44,071 nt of DNA from Hyphomicrobiales bacterium (GTDB lineage: Bacteria; Pseudomonadota; Alphaproteobacteria; Rhizobiales; Xanthobacteraceae): NCBI GenBank assembly GCA_023269635.1, contig JAHFPN010000005.1, positions 1 through 44,071 of the forward strand. Direction: 5' to 3'. Below are positions 8,712-18,303 of the stretch, piece after piece. Position 1 is the stretch's first letter. Each line of letters starts with the position of its first letter. The position numbers and the translations under genes were made by a program. Below the pieces are notes generated by a model. That model made no database searches, was not told the DNA's origin, and saw only the letters and a program-made list of their open reading frames with translations.

Positions 8712-9491
8712 GTGAACTTTTTCCCCGAAAGCTCGCACTTCGCCGCCGTGCTCGCGGACCCGCGATTCTATGCCACGCTTGCGATCGCGATCCTGTCCGG
8801 CGTAGTGCGCGGGTTCTCCGGCTTCGGCTCGGCGCTGATCTTCATCCCGCTGGTGAGCGCGGTGTACGAGCCGAAGATCGCCGCGGCGTCGTTCGTGCTG
8901 ATCGATTTCTTCTGCACCATTCCGCTCGGCATCCGCGCCTATCCGAGCTGCAACCGGCGCGCGGTGTTCCCGCTCGCGATCGCGACCGCGCTCACCATCC
9001 CCCTGGGCGCCATGATCCTGCGCTGGGTCGAGCCGGTGTGGCTGCGCTGGTTCATCGCGATCCTGGTGCTCGGGCTGCTCGCGGTGCTGATCTCGGGCTG
9101 GCGCTATCGCAAGAAGCCGTCGCCCCCGTTGACCTCGGGCGTCGGCCTCGCTTGCGGCATCTCGGGCGGCGCCACCACGCTCACCGGCCCGTTCGCCATC
9201 GTCTATTGGCTCGGCAGCGCGAGCGGGCCCGCGACCGTGCGCGCGAATCTGATCGTGTTCTTCTTGCTCACCGACGCGATCGTGGTCGCGACCTATCTCG
9301 TGCAGGGATTGTTCGCGGCCGAGCCGACCGCGCTCGCGCTCCTGATCCCGCTGCCGTTTCTCGCCGCGTTGACGTTCGGTGCGCGGCTGTTTCACGGCGC
9401 CGCCGAGATCACCTATCGCCGCGTTGCCTATGCGATCGTGGCGGTGGCGGCGCTTGTGAGCTTGCCGCTGTTCGACGGGTTGGTGCGGTAG
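8712..9491 (+). CDS. TauE/SafE family sulfite/anion permease
   Basis: The 259-residue product is a multi-pass membrane protein of the TauE/SafE family, which moves sulfite, sulfonates or other organic anions. The first repeat has ILSGVVRGFSGFGSALIFIP and the second GVGLACGISGGATTLTGPF, the two characteristic Gly-rich motifs. The start is GTG at 8712, with no strong ribosome site seen, so the exact start is less sure. It is followed by a palindromic repeat and not cotranscribed with yebC, which runs the other way. Substrate is unknown. Confidence 0.9.
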   Translation: MNFFPESSHFAAVLADPRFYATLAIAILSGVVRGFSGFGSALIFIPLVSAVYEPKIAAASFVLIDFFCTIPLGIRAYPSCNRRAVFPLAIATALTIPLGAMILRWVEPVWLRWFIAILVLGLLAVLISGWRYRKKPSPPLTSGVGLACGISGGATTLTGPFAIVYWLGSASGPATVRANLIVFFLLTDAIVVATYLVQGLFAAEPTALALLIPLPFLAALTFGARLFHGAAEITYRRVAYAIVAVAALVSLPLFDGLVR

Positions 9492-9502
9492 CCCCCTCGA
9501 TC

Positions 9503-9632
9503 ACTCCCCCTGCAAGGGGGAGGGTGGCGAGCCGCGTGAGCGGCGAGCCGGGTGGGGGTCGTCGCCCCCTAGCAGACCCCCACCCCGCCTCGCTTCGCTC
9601 GGCGACCCTCCCCCTTTCAGGGGGAGGGAGGG
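9503..9632. repeat. palindromic intergenic element, family A
   Basis: Outer arms CCCCCTGCAAGGGGGAGGG and CCCTCCCCCTTTCAGGGGGA flank inner arms GGGTGGGGGTC and GACCCCCACCC. It separates the convergent TauE/SafE and yebC genes, and its hairpins could act as a bidirectional terminator. Relatives lie at 21625-21771 and 40597-40731. Confidence 0.8.
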
Positions 9633-9637
9633 AACAG

Positions 9638-10384
9638 TCAGGCGCTCATGCGCTGCACGAGCGCGTCGGAAATCTCGAAATTGGCGTAGACGTTCTGGAC
9701 GTCGTCGTTGTCCTCGAGCGTCTCGATCAGCTTCAACACCTTCTCGCCGGCTTCGTCGTCCACCGGCACGGTGTTCTGCGGCCGCCAGACCAGGCCCGCC
9801 TTGCGCGGCGCGCCGAACTTGGCCTCGAGCGCGCGCGCGACGGCGTGCAGGTTGTCCGCCGAGGCGATCACCTCGTGGCCGGCGGGCGTGGACGACACGT
9901 CGTCGGCGCCGGCTTCGATCGCGGCGTCGAGCATGGCTTCCGCGCTCGCCTTGCCGGCGTCGTACTGCACCACGCCCACGCGCTCGAAATTGAACGCGAC
10001 CGAGCCGCTCTCTCCGAGATTGCCGCCGTGCCTGGAGAAGAACGCGCGCACCTCGGACGCCGTACGGTTTCGGTTGTCGGTGAGCGCCTCGACGATGATG
10101 GCGACGCCACCGGGGCCATAGCCCTCGTAGCGGATTTCCTCGTAGGTCTCGGCGTCGCCGCCGGCCGCCTTCTTGATCGCGCGGTCGATGTTGTCCTTGG
10201 GCATGTTCTCGGCGCGCGCCGCGATCACGGCGGCGCGCAGCCGCGGATTCATGTTGGGATCGGGCAGGCCCTGCTTGGCCGACACCGTGATTTCGCGCGC
10301 GAGCTTGCCGAACAGCTTCGACTTGGCCGCGTCCTGGCGGCCCTTGCGGTACATGATGTTCTTGAATTGCGAATGGCCGGCCAT
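9638..10384 (-). CDS. yebC: YebC/PmpR family protein
   Basis: YebC family proteins (TACO1 in mitochondria) act as transcriptional regulators or ribosome-associated factors that relieve stalling at hard-to-translate motifs. The 248-residue product starts [20 protein letters not shown], the invariant family N-terminus. It has the central motif [20 protein letters not shown] and ends normally. Interestingly, EF-P, which also relieves stalling, is in the same window at 21060. It is separated from the hydrolase gene upstream by 35 bases. Family identification is secure; the precise role is not. Confidence 0.96.
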   Translation of the reverse strand: MAGHSQFKNIMYRKGRQDAAKSKLFGKLAREITVSAKQGLPDPNMNPRLRAAVIAARAENMPKDNIDRAIKKAAGGDAETYEEIRYEGYGPGGVAIIVEALTDNRNRTASEVRAFFSRHGGNLGESGSVAFNFERVGVVQYDAGKASAEAMLDAAIEAGADDVSSTPAGHEVIASADNLHAVARALEAKFGAPRKAGLVWRPQNTVPVDDEAGEKVLKLIETLEDNDDVQNVYANFEISDALVQRMSA

Positions 10385-10419
10385 GGCCTAGACCCTGCAC
10401 GCTTTGTGTCCGGGCACAG

Positions 10420-11283
10420 CTAGCGCGCCGGCAGGTTTTTGGCCACCCAGTCGGCGACCGCCTTGCCGAACGCCTCGGCGACCGGGCCGGGGGTGAGAAA
10501 GTGCCCGCCCTCGACCCAGACGAGATCGCGCTTGGGCGCGCAGGTCAAACTCTCGTAGATCGCCTCGGCGTTCGGCGGCAGCGCGAGGTCGTCCTGGCTG
10601 CCGTGGATCACGGCGGCCGGCAATGTCACCTCGGCGCCGAACTTGATGGTGCTCGCGTCCGACTCCGCGAGCGTGCCGAAGAAATCCACATAGACGTCGG
10701 CTGCCAGCACCAAGTCCCGGGCCGGGAACCAATCCTTGTAGATGAGAATGTCGCTGCCGCGCCCGGCCTTGATCAGCTCCCGGCACTTGGCGAGATGCGC
10801 GTCGAACTCGGCCTTCTTGTTGGCGTCGAAGCGGATCTGCGCCTCCAGATACGGCGACTTGATCGACGCCACTAAGCCGAGCGCCTGCACCGCCGGGGCA
10901 TGGGTCTTGCGCCAATAATTGATCACGCGCGGGCCGCCCAAGCTGGTGCCGAAGAGCGCGATGCGATCCAGCCCGCGGCCTCTCGCGGTCGCCATGGCGG
11001 CGGCGATATCCGTCACGTAGTCGGCGAAGCGCGCATAGAGCATGCCGTGCAGGCCGGCGGTGCGCATGTTCGGCACCATGAGCGCGTAGCCGGCGGCGTT
11101 GAGCCGCGCCGCCAGGGGCGAGTAGTCGTTGATGCCGATGAAGCCGCCGGTCATGCCGGGCACGTAGACGACCGCGCTCCGGGTCGGCGCCGGCGGCAGG
11201 AACAGAAGCGCGTTCAGCGTGACCTTATCTTCGGTGTCGTAGAGCAGGAACTCGGCGCGCGGCGTCAAGTCGGTCATGTCCAT
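10420..11283 (-). CDS. Alpha/beta hydrolase
   Basis: The 287-residue product has the alpha/beta hydrolase fold. The nucleophile elbow is FGTSLGG (Ser of GTSLGG), the acid lies in IHGSQDDLALP, and the His lies in WVEGGHFLTPG near the C-terminus, completing a catalytic triad. No signal peptide is visible, so it is likely cytoplasmic. It lies 3 bases downstream of the YmdB-type gene, suggesting cotranscription, and upstream of yebC. Substrate is unknown; relatives include esterases and peptidase-like enzymes. Confidence 0.85.
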   Translation of the reverse strand: MDMTDLTPRAEFLLYDTEDKVTLNALLFLPPAPTRSAVVYVPGMTGGFIGINDYSPLAARLNAAGYALMVPNMRTAGLHGMLYARFADYVTDIAAAMATARGRGLDRIALFGTSLGGPRVINYWRKTHAPAVQALGLVASIKSPYLEAQIRFDANKKAEFDAHLAKCRELIKAGRGSDILIYKDWFPARDLVLAADVYVDFFGTLAESDASTIKFGAEVTLPAAVIHGSQDDLALPPNAEAIYESLTCAPKRDLVWVEGGHFLTPGPVAEAFGKAVADWVAKNLPAR

Positions 11284-11286
11284 TGC

Positions 11287-12108
11287 TCAAGTCCAGAACG
11301 GCGGCCGCGCCTCCGACAGCACGCCGCCGAGGCGCACCGGCGCAATCCTCTTGGTGAGGCCGGTGGCGTCTTCGAGCTCGACGGCGATGCCGGTCAACGT
11401 GGCCGGCCCGCTCGCCGCTTCGAAGCGCGCGCCCGGAACGCGTGTGAGGAAACGGCGCATGGGTTCGCTCTTTTCCATCCCGATCACCGAGTCGTAGTTG
11501 CCGCACATGCCGATGTCGCTCACGTAGCCGGTGCCGCCGGGCAGCACGCGCTCATCCGAGGTCGGCACGTGGGTATGGGAGCCGACCACGACGCTGACGC
11601 GGCCGTCGAGCACGTAGGCGATCGATTGCTTCTCGCTGGTGGCCTCGGCGTGCATGTCGACGACGATGGCGTCGCACTGGCTTTTCAGGGGACAGGCGGA
11701 AAGCTCCGGCTCGATCGCGGCGAACGGATCGTCGAGCGGATCCATGAAGATGCGGCCCATGAGATTGATCACCAGCACGCGCGCGCCGTTCTTGGCCGGC
11801 AGCAACGCGGCGCCGCGGCCGGGCGTGCCCATGGGGAAATTCAGCGGGCGAATGAGCTTCGGCGCGCGCTCGATGAAGACCAGCGCCTCGCGCTGGTCCC
11901 AGGCGTGGTTGCCGAGCGTGATGGCGTCGACGCCGGCGTCAACGATCTCCTGATAGATCGCCTCGGTGATGCCGAAGCCGCCGGCCGCGTTCTCACCGTT
12001 GATGGCGACGAATTCGAGCTTCCAGTCGCGGATCAAGCCGGGCAGCCGCGAGGTCACCGCGTCGCGGCCGGAGCGGCCCACGATGTCGCCGAGGAACAAT
12101 ATACGCAT
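11287..12108 (-). CDS. YmdB-type metallophosphoesterase
   Basis: This belongs to the TIGR00282/YmdB family of dinuclear metal phosphodiesterases, some of which cleave 2',3'-cyclic nucleotides. The product from the ATG at 12108 has 273 residues and starts MRILFLGDIVGRSGRDAV. It contains metal-binding motifs GDIVG, NGENAAGG, LGNHAWD and VVGSHTHVPT in the usual order. The ATG overlaps the last base of the cyclo-ligase stop (TGATG), favouring this start over one nine codons upstream. Identification of the family is secure; the physiological substrate here is unknown. Confidence 0.93.
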   Translation of the reverse strand: MRILFLGDIVGRSGRDAVTSRLPGLIRDWKLEFVAINGENAAGGFGITEAIYQEIVDAGVDAITLGNHAWDQREALVFIERAPKLIRPLNFPMGTPGRGAALLPAKNGARVLVINLMGRIFMDPLDDPFAAIEPELSACPLKSQCDAIVVDMHAEATSEKQSIAYVLDGRVSVVVGSHTHVPTSDERVLPGGTGYVSDIGMCGNYDSVIGMEKSEPMRRFLTRVPGARFEAASGPATLTGIAVELEDATGLTKRIAPVRLGGVLSEARPPFWT

Positions 12109-12704
12109 CACTCCTTCCCGAACGTGCTGAACCACTGCGCGCCGGCCTCGGTGAGCACGAGGTCGAGACGCTGGTCGCGGGGGCTCAGCGGAATCTTGTC
12201 CACCCGCTGCGCCTCGAAGCCGAGGCCGACCACGCCGATCCGCCGCTCCTGCTTCAGCCGCGCGATCGCCTCGTCATAATAGCCCTTGCCGTAGCCGAGC
12301 CGGCCGCCCTTGGAGTCGAACGCCGCGAGCGGCACCAGCAGGACGTCGGGATTGAGCTCGCGCGCCTCGGCGCGCGGCTCCGAAGTGCCGAACGTGCCGG
12401 GCACGAGTAGATCACCCGGCTCGTGCAGGCGGAATACGATCCTGCCCTGCACGATCGCCGGCAGCACGATGCGGCCGCCGGCGGCGCGGATCTTGCCGAT
12501 CAGCGGACCCGGATCCAATTCGGAGCGCATCGGCGCATAGGCGGAAAACACGGTGCCCTTGTAGATCGGGAACGGCAGCTCGCGCGCGGCGATCGCTTCC
12601 GCGGCGCGGGCGCGAACCACGGGCTTGAGCGCGTCGCGCCGGGCGAGCGCGGCCGCGCGCAGGACGCGCTTCTGCGCGACAACATCGTCGGTCTGCGCGG
12701 GCAT
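12108..12704 (-). CDS. ygfA: 5-formyltetrahydrofolate cyclo-ligase
   Basis: This enzyme converts 5-formyl-THF to 5,10-methenyl-THF using ATP and feeds the one-carbon pool. The 198-residue product carries the signature VPLAAFDSKGGRLGYGKGYYD, with the conserved Gly/Lys/Tyr-rich GYGKGYYD loop, and the N-terminal RRDAL motif. It lies next to the 6S RNA and zapA, the classic zapA-ssrS-ygfA arrangement of Proteobacteria. Identification is secure. Confidence 0.95.
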   Translation of the reverse strand: MPAQTDDVVAQKRVLRAAALARRDALKPVVRARAAEAIAARELPFPIYKGTVFSAYAPMRSELDPGPLIGKIRAAGGRIVLPAIVQGRIVFRLHEPGDLLVPGTFGTSEPRAEARELNPDVLLVPLAAFDSKGGRLGYGKGYYDEAIARLKQERRIGVVGLGFEAQRVDKIPLSPRDQRLDLVLTEAGAQWFSTFGKE

Positions 12705-12744
12705 GAGCGGCGGCGGCGGAAAATTCCTCGAAGGGGCGAGCGCG

Positions 12745-12895
12745 GAGCCGCAATGGCCGTCGGAGTATCGATCCCGGGATGCCTACGAAGTAGGTGGGCG
12801 CCGTGATGACCGAGCCCAGGGGCAAGGTCAGGGACGGCTCCCTTACGGATCGATAAGGCCCCGGGGATAGTGTCTCCTACGCACCCCACAGCCCC
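12745..12895 (-). ncRNA. ssrS: 6S RNA (boundaries approximate)
   Basis: The gap between zapA and the 5-FCL gene is the conserved place for 6S RNA, which binds housekeeping RNA polymerase by mimicking an open promoter. On the minus strand the RNA folds well. TATCGATCC (12855-12847) pairs with GGATCGATA (12774-12766). An apical arm has GCCGT/ACGGC (12838-12834 with 12804-12800) and TGACC/GGTCA, and a small CCTAC-TTC-GTAGG hairpin (12794-12782) lies on the 3' side of the bubble. This closing stem, bubble and apical stem layout fits 6S. A possible -10 (CTATCC) lies at about 12874-12869. Exact ends are not known; the call rests on synteny and fold. Confidence 0.72.
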
Positions 12896-12939
12896 GCGAA
12901 AGCACTCTAGGCGGATGCGCGCGCCGCGGCTAGCCCCGC

Positions 12940-13323
12940 TCAGGCCGCGACCGAGCCGTTGCCCATGCCCTGGTCGAGGCTGCGGGCCAAGCGCTCGAGC
13001 CGGTCGGCGGCGCCGTCGATCGCATCGGCGAACGCGCGCTCGCTCGCCTCGATGCGCGAGACCTCGGACATTCGCGCATCACGCAGGCCCTCGATTTCGT
13101 TCTCGACCGTGCGCAGGCGCTTCCTCAGCTCGGTGAGCTCGTCAGCCACCATGATCGCGGCCATGACCGCGAGCCGCGTGTCGCCGATCTCGCCGAAGGC
13201 GCTGCGCAACTGGCCGATGCGCGCGTCGACGTCGCGCGCGAGCCGCGCCAGGTAATCCTCCTGGCCGTCGTCGCAGGCCATCCGGTAGACGCGGCCGCTG
13301 ATCGTCACGCTGACCTGCGCCAT
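12940..13323 (-). CDS. zapA: Cell division protein ZapA
   Basis: ZapA binds FtsZ and stabilises the Z ring. The 127-residue product starts [20 protein letters not shown], the ZapA globular domain. [16 protein letters not shown] follows, and then a long C-terminal coiled coil used for dimer formation. The ATG at 13323 matches the family start; an upstream in-frame extension lacks family features. It follows the DUF4164 gene closely and is followed by the 6S RNA. Identification is secure. Confidence 0.95.
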   Translation of the reverse strand: MAQVSVTISGRVYRMACDDGQEDYLARLARDVDARIGQLRSAFGEIGDTRLAVMAAIMVADELTELRKRLRTVENEIEGLRDARMSEVSRIEASERAFADAIDGAADRLERLARSLDQGMGNGSVAA

Positions 13324-13339
13324 CTCGGCCTCCGGCTGT

Positions 13340-13630
13340 TCAGCGCTCGTGCGGGGCGAGCACGGCGCGGATCGTTTCGACCGCGTGGTCGAGGCGGCGC
13401 GAGACCTCGCGGTTCGCGGCCTCGAGATCCGTGGAGCGCGCGCGCAAACGGTCGAGTTCGGCGGCCAGCCGCGAGCGGTCGCTGCCGTAAGACTGAAGCT
13501 CGGCTTCCAGGTTCTCGCGCTGATGGTCGTCATCGAGGCGGCGGTCGATCGCGGCCTCGAGCGCGCCGATCGCCGCGTGCAGTCGGCGGCTCGCCTGTTC
13601 GAGCGTCGCTTCCTCGCCCGGCTGCCGCAT
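13340..13630 (-). CDS. DUF4164 coiled-coil protein
   Basis: This small protein, 96 residues from the ATG at 13630, is almost wholly helical and coiled coil ([20 protein letters not shown], then [20 protein letters not shown]). It matches the DUF4164 family, found directly upstream of zapA in Rhizobiales. GGAG lies 7 bases before this ATG. Two further in-frame ATGs at 13681 and 13690 would add a short unconserved stretch. The location beside zapA hints at a division role, which is inference only. Confidence 0.8.
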   Translation of the reverse strand: MRQPGEEATLEQASRRLHAAIGALEAAIDRRLDDDHQRENLEAELQSYGSDRSRLAAELDRLRARSTDLEAANREVSRRLDHAVETIRAVLAPHER

Positions 13631-13812
13631 CGGCCGCTCCGCGGTGGCCGGGTTCGGGGTCAGGAGAGCGGTGCGAATCATCGTGCACACATTCTACGCC
13701 AGCCGGCTTGGACTTGGGGGGAGCAAGTGTTAATTGTCCGCGCCCCAACGACGGCACGGCCCCGCGCAGCTCCGAGCAGGTGGCGCTCCCGGGCCTGCAC
13801 GAGACGAGACCC

Positions 13813-15831
13813 ATGGCTCGCCAGACCCACGACCGCATGGCCAACGCCATCCGCGCGCTCGCCATGGACGCGGTCGAGGCGGCCAAGTCCGGCCACCCGG
13901 GCATGCCGATGGGGATGGCCGACGTCGCCACCGTCCTGTTCACCCGCTTCCTGAAGTTCGACCCGGCCGACCCGGCCTGGCCGGATCGCGACCGCTTCGT
14001 GCTCTCGGCCGGGCACGGCTCGATGCTGCTCTACGCGCTGCTCTATCTCCTCGGCTACGCCGACATGACGATCGAGGAGATCAAGCGCTTCCGCCAGCTC
14101 GGCTCGAAGACGCCGGGCCATCCGGAATACGGCCACGCCGCCGGCATCGAGACCACCACCGGTCCGCTCGGCCAGGGGCTGGGCAATGCGGTCGGCATGG
14201 CGCTCGCCGAGCGTATCCTCACCGCGCGTTTCGGCGGCGTGGTCGATCACCAAACCTACGTGCTGGCGTCCGACGGCGACCTCATGGAGGGAATCAGCCA
14301 GGAAGCGATCGCGCTCGCCGGGCACTTGCGGCTTTCGAAATTGATCGTGCTGTTCGACGACAACGGCATCTCGATCGACGGCAAGCTCTCGCTCACCGAC
14401 TCCACCGACCAGGTGGCGCGCGTGAAGGCGTCGGGCTGGAACGCGACCCGCGTCGACGGGCACGACCCGGAGGCGATCGCAGCCGCGATCGAGGCCGCGC
14501 GGAAATCGGAGCGGCCGAGCCTGATCGCCTGCAAGACCATGATCGCCTTCGGCGCGCCCACGAAAGCCGGCAGCGAGAAGGCGCACGGCTCGCCGCTCGG
14601 CGCCGACGAGATCAAGGGCGCGCGCGCGAAGCTCGGCTGGAGCCATGCGCCGTTCGAGATCCCGGCCGACATTCTCGCCGAATGGCGCCAAGCAGGCGCG
14701 CGGTCGAAGGAGGCGCGCAAGGCTTGGGCCACGCGCGTGGCCGCGCTCGATCCCGCGACCCGAGCGGAATTCGAGCGCCGCATTTCGGGCAAGCTCGCCC
14801 CTGCCCTCGCCGCTTCCGTCCGCAAGTTGAAAGAGAATGCCGCGGCCAAGCCCGAGGACGTGGCGACGCGCAAAGCCTCCGAGATCGCGCTCGAAGCGCT
14901 GGTGGAGGCGTTGCCGGAAATGATCGGCGGCTCCGCCGACCTCACCGGCTCGAACAACACCAAGACCAAGAACATGAAGATCGTGGCGCCCGGCGATTTC
15001 TCCGGCCGCTTCATCCATTATGGCGTGCGCGAGCACGGCATGGCGGCGGCCATGAACGGGATGGCGCTGCACGGTGGCGTGATCCCCTATTCCGGCACGT
15101 TCCTGGTGTTCTCCGACTATTGCCGGCCGGCGATCCGGCTTGCGGCGCTGATGGAGAAGCGCGTCATCCACGTGATGACGCACGACTCGATCGGGCTCGG
15201 CGAGGACGGGCCCACGCACCAGCCGGTCGAGCATCTCGCCAGCTTGCGCGCGATCCCGCACCTCCATCTGTTCCGTCCGGCGGATATGACCGAAACCGCC
15301 GAGTGCTGGCAGCTCGCGCTCGAGCACACGAACGGCCCGAGCGTGCTCGCGCTGACGCGGCAGAATCTTCCGGCGGCGCGCAAACGCTTCGCTGAGGAGA
15401 ATCTCTCGGCGCGCGGCGCCTACGAGCTTTCGCCGGCGAGCGCCAAGGCGGAAGTCTCGCTGTTCGCCTCGGGCTCGGAGGTTTCGCTCTGCATGGCGGC
15501 GCAAGCAGAGCTCGAGAAGAAGGGCGTGCCGACACGGGTAGTTTCGGTCCCGTGCTTCGAGCTGTTCCTGGCGCAGCCCGCCGGCTACCGCCATTCGGTG
15601 ATCGGCGACGCACCGGCGCGGGTCGGGGTCGAGGCCGCGGTCCGCATGGGCTGGGACGCGATCATCGGCACCGACGGGGCTTTCGTGGGCATGACCGGCT
15701 TCGGCGCCAGCGCGCCCTACCAGAACCTCTACAAGCACTTCGGCATCACGCCTGAAGCAGTGGCCGCGGCCGCGCTCGACTCGCTCGGGCGCGAGGAGAA
15801 GGCCGCGGGCATTAAGGCTCTGCGGCGCTAG
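13813..15831 (+). CDS. tkt: Transketolase
   Basis: Transketolase moves two-carbon units between sugar phosphates in the pentose phosphate and Calvin pathways, using thiamine diphosphate. From the ATG at 13813 the product has 672 residues, normal for the family. It shows [20 protein letters not shown] at the N-terminus, [17 protein letters not shown], the ThDP/Mg motif [13 protein letters not shown], and [14 protein letters not shown] with the catalytic Glu of the Pyr domain. It opens a plus-strand series tkt-gap-pgk-fba of linked carbon-metabolism genes. The zapA group diverges from it. Identification is secure. Confidence 0.97.
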   Translation: MARQTHDRMANAIRALAMDAVEAAKSGHPGMPMGMADVATVLFTRFLKFDPADPAWPDRDRFVLSAGHGSMLLYALLYLLGYADMTIEEIKRFRQLGSKTPGHPEYGHAAGIETTTGPLGQGLGNAVGMALAERILTARFGGVVDHQTYVLASDGDLMEGISQEAIALAGHLRLSKLIVLFDDNGISIDGKLSLTDSTDQVARVKASGWNATRVDGHDPEAIAAAIEAARKSERPSLIACKTMIAFGAPTKAGSEKAHGSPLGADEIKGARAKLGWSHAPFEIPADILAEWRQAGARSKEARKAWATRVAALDPATRAEFERRISGKLAPALAASVRKLKENAAAKPEDVATRKASEIALEALVEALPEMIGGSADLTGSNNTKTKNMKIVAPGDFSGRFIHYGVREHGMAAAMNGMALHGGVIPYSGTFLVFSDYCRPAIRLAALMEKRVIHVMTHDSIGLGEDGPTHQPVEHLASLRAIPHLHLFRPADMTETAECWQLALEHTNGPSVLALTRQNLPAARKRFAEENLSARGAYELSPASAKAEVSLFASGSEVSLCMAAQAELEKKGVPTRVVSVPCFELFLAQPAGYRHSVIGDAPARVGVEAAVRMGWDAIIGTDGAFVGMTGFGASAPYQNLYKHFGITPEAVAAAALDSLGREEKAAGIKALRR

Positions 15832-15897
15832 ACGCCTTGCGCACGCTGACAAGTGCGCGCGCGCCGACTAAAAGGTGCCAACGCGAAAGGGAATGGC

Positions 15898-16905
15898 ATG
15901 ACGGTCCGGGTTGCGATCAACGGGTTCGGGCGCATCGGGCGCAATACCTTGCGCGCGATCGTGGAGACCAAGCGGCGCGACATCGAGGTGGTGGCGATCA
16001 ACGACCTCGCCCCGGTCGAGACCAATGCGCATCTCCTGCGCTACGACTCCGTCCACGGCCGCTTCCCGGGCGAGGTCAAGGTCCGGGGCGACACCATCGA
16101 TTGCGGCACCGGCCCGATCAAGGTGACCGCGATCAAGGACCCGGCGCAGCTGCCGCACAAGGCGCTCGGCGTCGAGGTCGCGCTCGAATGCACCGGCATC
16201 TTCACCGCCAAGGACAAAGCCTCGGCGCATCTTTCCGCCGGCGCCAAGCGCGTGCTGGTATCGGCGCCCGCCGAGGGCGCCGACCTCACCGTGGTCTATG
16301 GCGTGAACCACGAGAAACTCACAAAGCAACACGTCGTGGTGTCGAACGCATCCTGCACCACGAATTGTCTCGCGCCGGTCGCCAAGGTGCTGAACGACGC
16401 CATCGGCATCGACAAGGGCTTCATGACCACGATCCACGCCTACACCAACGACCAGCCCTCGCTCGATCAGGTGCACAAGGATCTCTATCGCGCGCGCGCA
16501 GCGGCGCTCTCCATGATCCCGACCTCGACCGGCGCCGCCAAGGCGGTCGGCCTGGTGCTGCCGGAGCTCGCCGGCAAGCTCGACGGGGTCGCGATCCGCG
16601 TGCCGGTGCCGAACGTCTCGGTGGTGGACTTCAAGTTCGTGGCCAAGCGCAAGACCACGAAGGAGGAGATCAACGAGGCGATCAAGCGCGCCGCGGAGCA
16701 GCAGCTCAAGGGCATCCTCGGCTATACGGTCGCGCCCAATGTCTCCATCGACTTCAACCACGACCCGCACTCGGCCGTGTTCCACATCGACCAGACCAAG
16801 GTGATGGACGGCACGTTCTGCCGCGTCATGGCCTGGTATGACAACGAGTGGGGCTTCTCCATGCGCATGGCCGACACCGCGGTCGCCATGGGCCGGCTCG
16901 GGTGA
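15898..16905 (+). CDS. gap: Glyceraldehyde-3-phosphate dehydrogenase, type I
   Basis: GAPDH oxidises glyceraldehyde 3-phosphate to 1,3-bisphosphoglycerate. The 335-residue product starts [20 protein letters not shown] (Rossmann fold). It has the active-site [12 protein letters not shown] with catalytic Cys153 and ends [15 protein letters not shown]. The ATG at 15898 matches the universal family start. It lies 66 bases downstream of tkt and 124 bases upstream of pgk, with a palindromic repeat between gap and pgk. Identification is secure. Confidence 0.97.
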   Translation: MTVRVAINGFGRIGRNTLRAIVETKRRDIEVVAINDLAPVETNAHLLRYDSVHGRFPGEVKVRGDTIDCGTGPIKVTAIKDPAQLPHKALGVEVALECTGIFTAKDKASAHLSAGAKRVLVSAPAEGADLTVVYGVNHEKLTKQHVVVSNASCTTNCLAPVAKVLNDAIGIDKGFMTTIHAYTNDQPSLDQVHKDLYRARAAALSMIPTSTGAAKAVGLVLPELAGKLDGVAIRVPVPNVSVVDFKFVAKRKTTKEEINEAIKRAAEQQLKGILGYTVAPNVSIDFNHDPHSAVFHIDQTKVMDGTFCRVMAWYDNEWGFSMRMADTAVAMGRLG

Positions 16906-16912
16906 ACCCCAC

Positions 16913-17012
16913 GTCCTTCGAGACGCCGGCCTTCGGCAGGCTCCTCAGGACGAGGATTGAGGAATCCCTCATCCTGAGGAGCCCGAGCGCAGCGAGGGCG
17001 TCTCGAAGGATG
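16913..17012. repeat. palindromic intergenic element, family C
   Basis: Nested inverted repeats fill the gap-pgk space. The outer arms are GTCCTTCGAGACGCC (16913-16927) and GGCGTCTCGAAGGAT (16998-17012). The inner arms are GGCTCCTCAGGACGAGG (16939-16955) and CCTCATCCTGAGGAGCC (16967-16983). Related elements lie at 35204-35254 and 35267-35374. It may modulate readthrough from gap into pgk. Confidence 0.8.
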
Positions 17013-17029
17013 AGGGCGAACCAAGCACG

Positions 17030-18226
17030 ATGAAGCAGTCTTTCCGAACTCTCGACGACGCCGACGTGAAGAACAAGCGCGTGCTCGTGCGCGTCGATGT
17101 CAACGTGCCGATGGAGAACGGGCGCGTTTCCGATGACACCCGCATCCGCGCGGCGGTGCCCACGATCCGCGAAATTTCCGAGAAAGGCGGCAAGGCGATC
17201 CTGCTCTCGCATTTCGGCCGGCCCAAGGGCAACGATGAGAAGCAATCGCTGAAGCCCGTTGTGCCCGCGGTCGCGAAATGTCTTGGCAAGTCGGTCGCGT
17301 TCGCCGCCGACTGCATCGGACCGGAAGCCGAGCAGGCGGTCGCGGCGATGAAGCCGGGCGACGTGTTGCTCCTGGAGAACACCCGTTTTCACCAGGAGGA
17401 GGAGAAAAACCTTCCGGCCTTCGTTGCCGAGCTCGCGAAGCTCGGCGATCTCTACGTCAACGACGCCTTCTCCGTCGCGCACCGCGCGCACGCCTCGACC
17501 GAGGGCCTCGCCCACAAACTCCCGGCCTATGCCGGCCGCGCCATGCAGGCCGAGATCGAAGCACTCGCCAAGGCGCTGCAAGCGCCCGCGCGTCCGCTCG
17601 CCGCGCTCGTCGGCGGCGCGAAGATTTCCACCAAGATCGAGCTTCTCGGCAACCTGGTCGGCAAGGTCGATTTCCTGCTGATCGGCGGCGGCATGGCGAC
17701 CACGTTCCTCGCCGCCCAGGGCAACAACGTGGGCAAGTCGATCTGCGAGCACGACATGCTGGAGGTCGCGCGCGCGATCCTGGCCAAGGCCAAGTCCGGC
17801 AAGTCGCAAATCGTGCTTCCCGTGGACGCCGTGGTGGCGAAGAAGTTCGAGGCTTTCGCCCCGTCACAGGTTGTGTCGGTGGACGCGGTCGCGGCCGACG
17901 ACTTGATCCTCGATATCGGCCCGCGCGCGATCGAGCAGTTCATTGCCATGCTCGCGCGCGCCAAGACGCTGGTCTGGAACGGCCCCATGGGCGGCTTCGA
18001 GTTCGAGCCGTTCGATACCGGCACGCTCGAGATGGCCGAGGCCGCGGCCGAGCTGACCGCGGCCGGCAAGCTAGTGTCCATCGCCGGCGGCGGCGACACC
18101 GTTGCAGCGCTGCATCGGGCCGGCGCCGCCGACCGCTTTACTTACGTATCCACAGCCGGAGGCGCGTTTCTGGAGTGGCTGGAGGGAAAGCCGCTTCCCG
18201 GGGTCGAGGCGCTGCGGGTAAGGTAA
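17030..18226 (+). CDS. pgk: Phosphoglycerate kinase
   Basis: PGK interconverts 1,3-bisphosphoglycerate and 3-phosphoglycerate with ADP/ATP. The 398-residue product shows [20 protein letters not shown], the signature for substrate binding, then LSHFGRPKG and [15 protein letters not shown]. The C-terminal nucleotide domain has [20 protein letters not shown] and the final [12 protein letters not shown] loop. Length is normal. It lies between gap and the class I aldolase. Identification is secure. Confidence 0.98.
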   Translation: MKQSFRTLDDADVKNKRVLVRVDVNVPMENGRVSDDTRIRAAVPTIREISEKGGKAILLSHFGRPKGNDEKQSLKPVVPAVAKCLGKSVAFAADCIGPEAEQAVAAMKPGDVLLLENTRFHQEEEKNLPAFVAELAKLGDLYVNDAFSVAHRAHASTEGLAHKLPAYAGRAMQAEIEALAKALQAPARPLAALVGGAKISTKIELLGNLVGKVDFLLIGGGMATTFLAAQGNNVGKSICEHDMLEVARAILAKAKSGKSQIVLPVDAVVAKKFEAFAPSQVVSVDAVAADDLILDIGPRAIEQFIAMLARAKTLVWNGPMGGFEFEPFDTGTLEMAEAAAELTAAGKLVSIAGGGDTVAALHRAGAADRFTYVSTAGGAFLEWLEGKPLPGVEALRVR

Positions 18227-18303
18227 ACGCCGCCGCCCTCCCGCCTGCGCGCGGAGGCGGCTATACATCGCCGTCCCCGGTCGAGGAAGGCAAGGAGGCC
18301 CCG

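Noticed and set aside
13678-15852. Very long open frame (724 residues) antisense to transketolase
   Set aside because: It is a shadow caused by high GC; it is rich in Arg/His/Asp/Gly with no recognisable fold, while the plus strand encodes a perfect transketolase.
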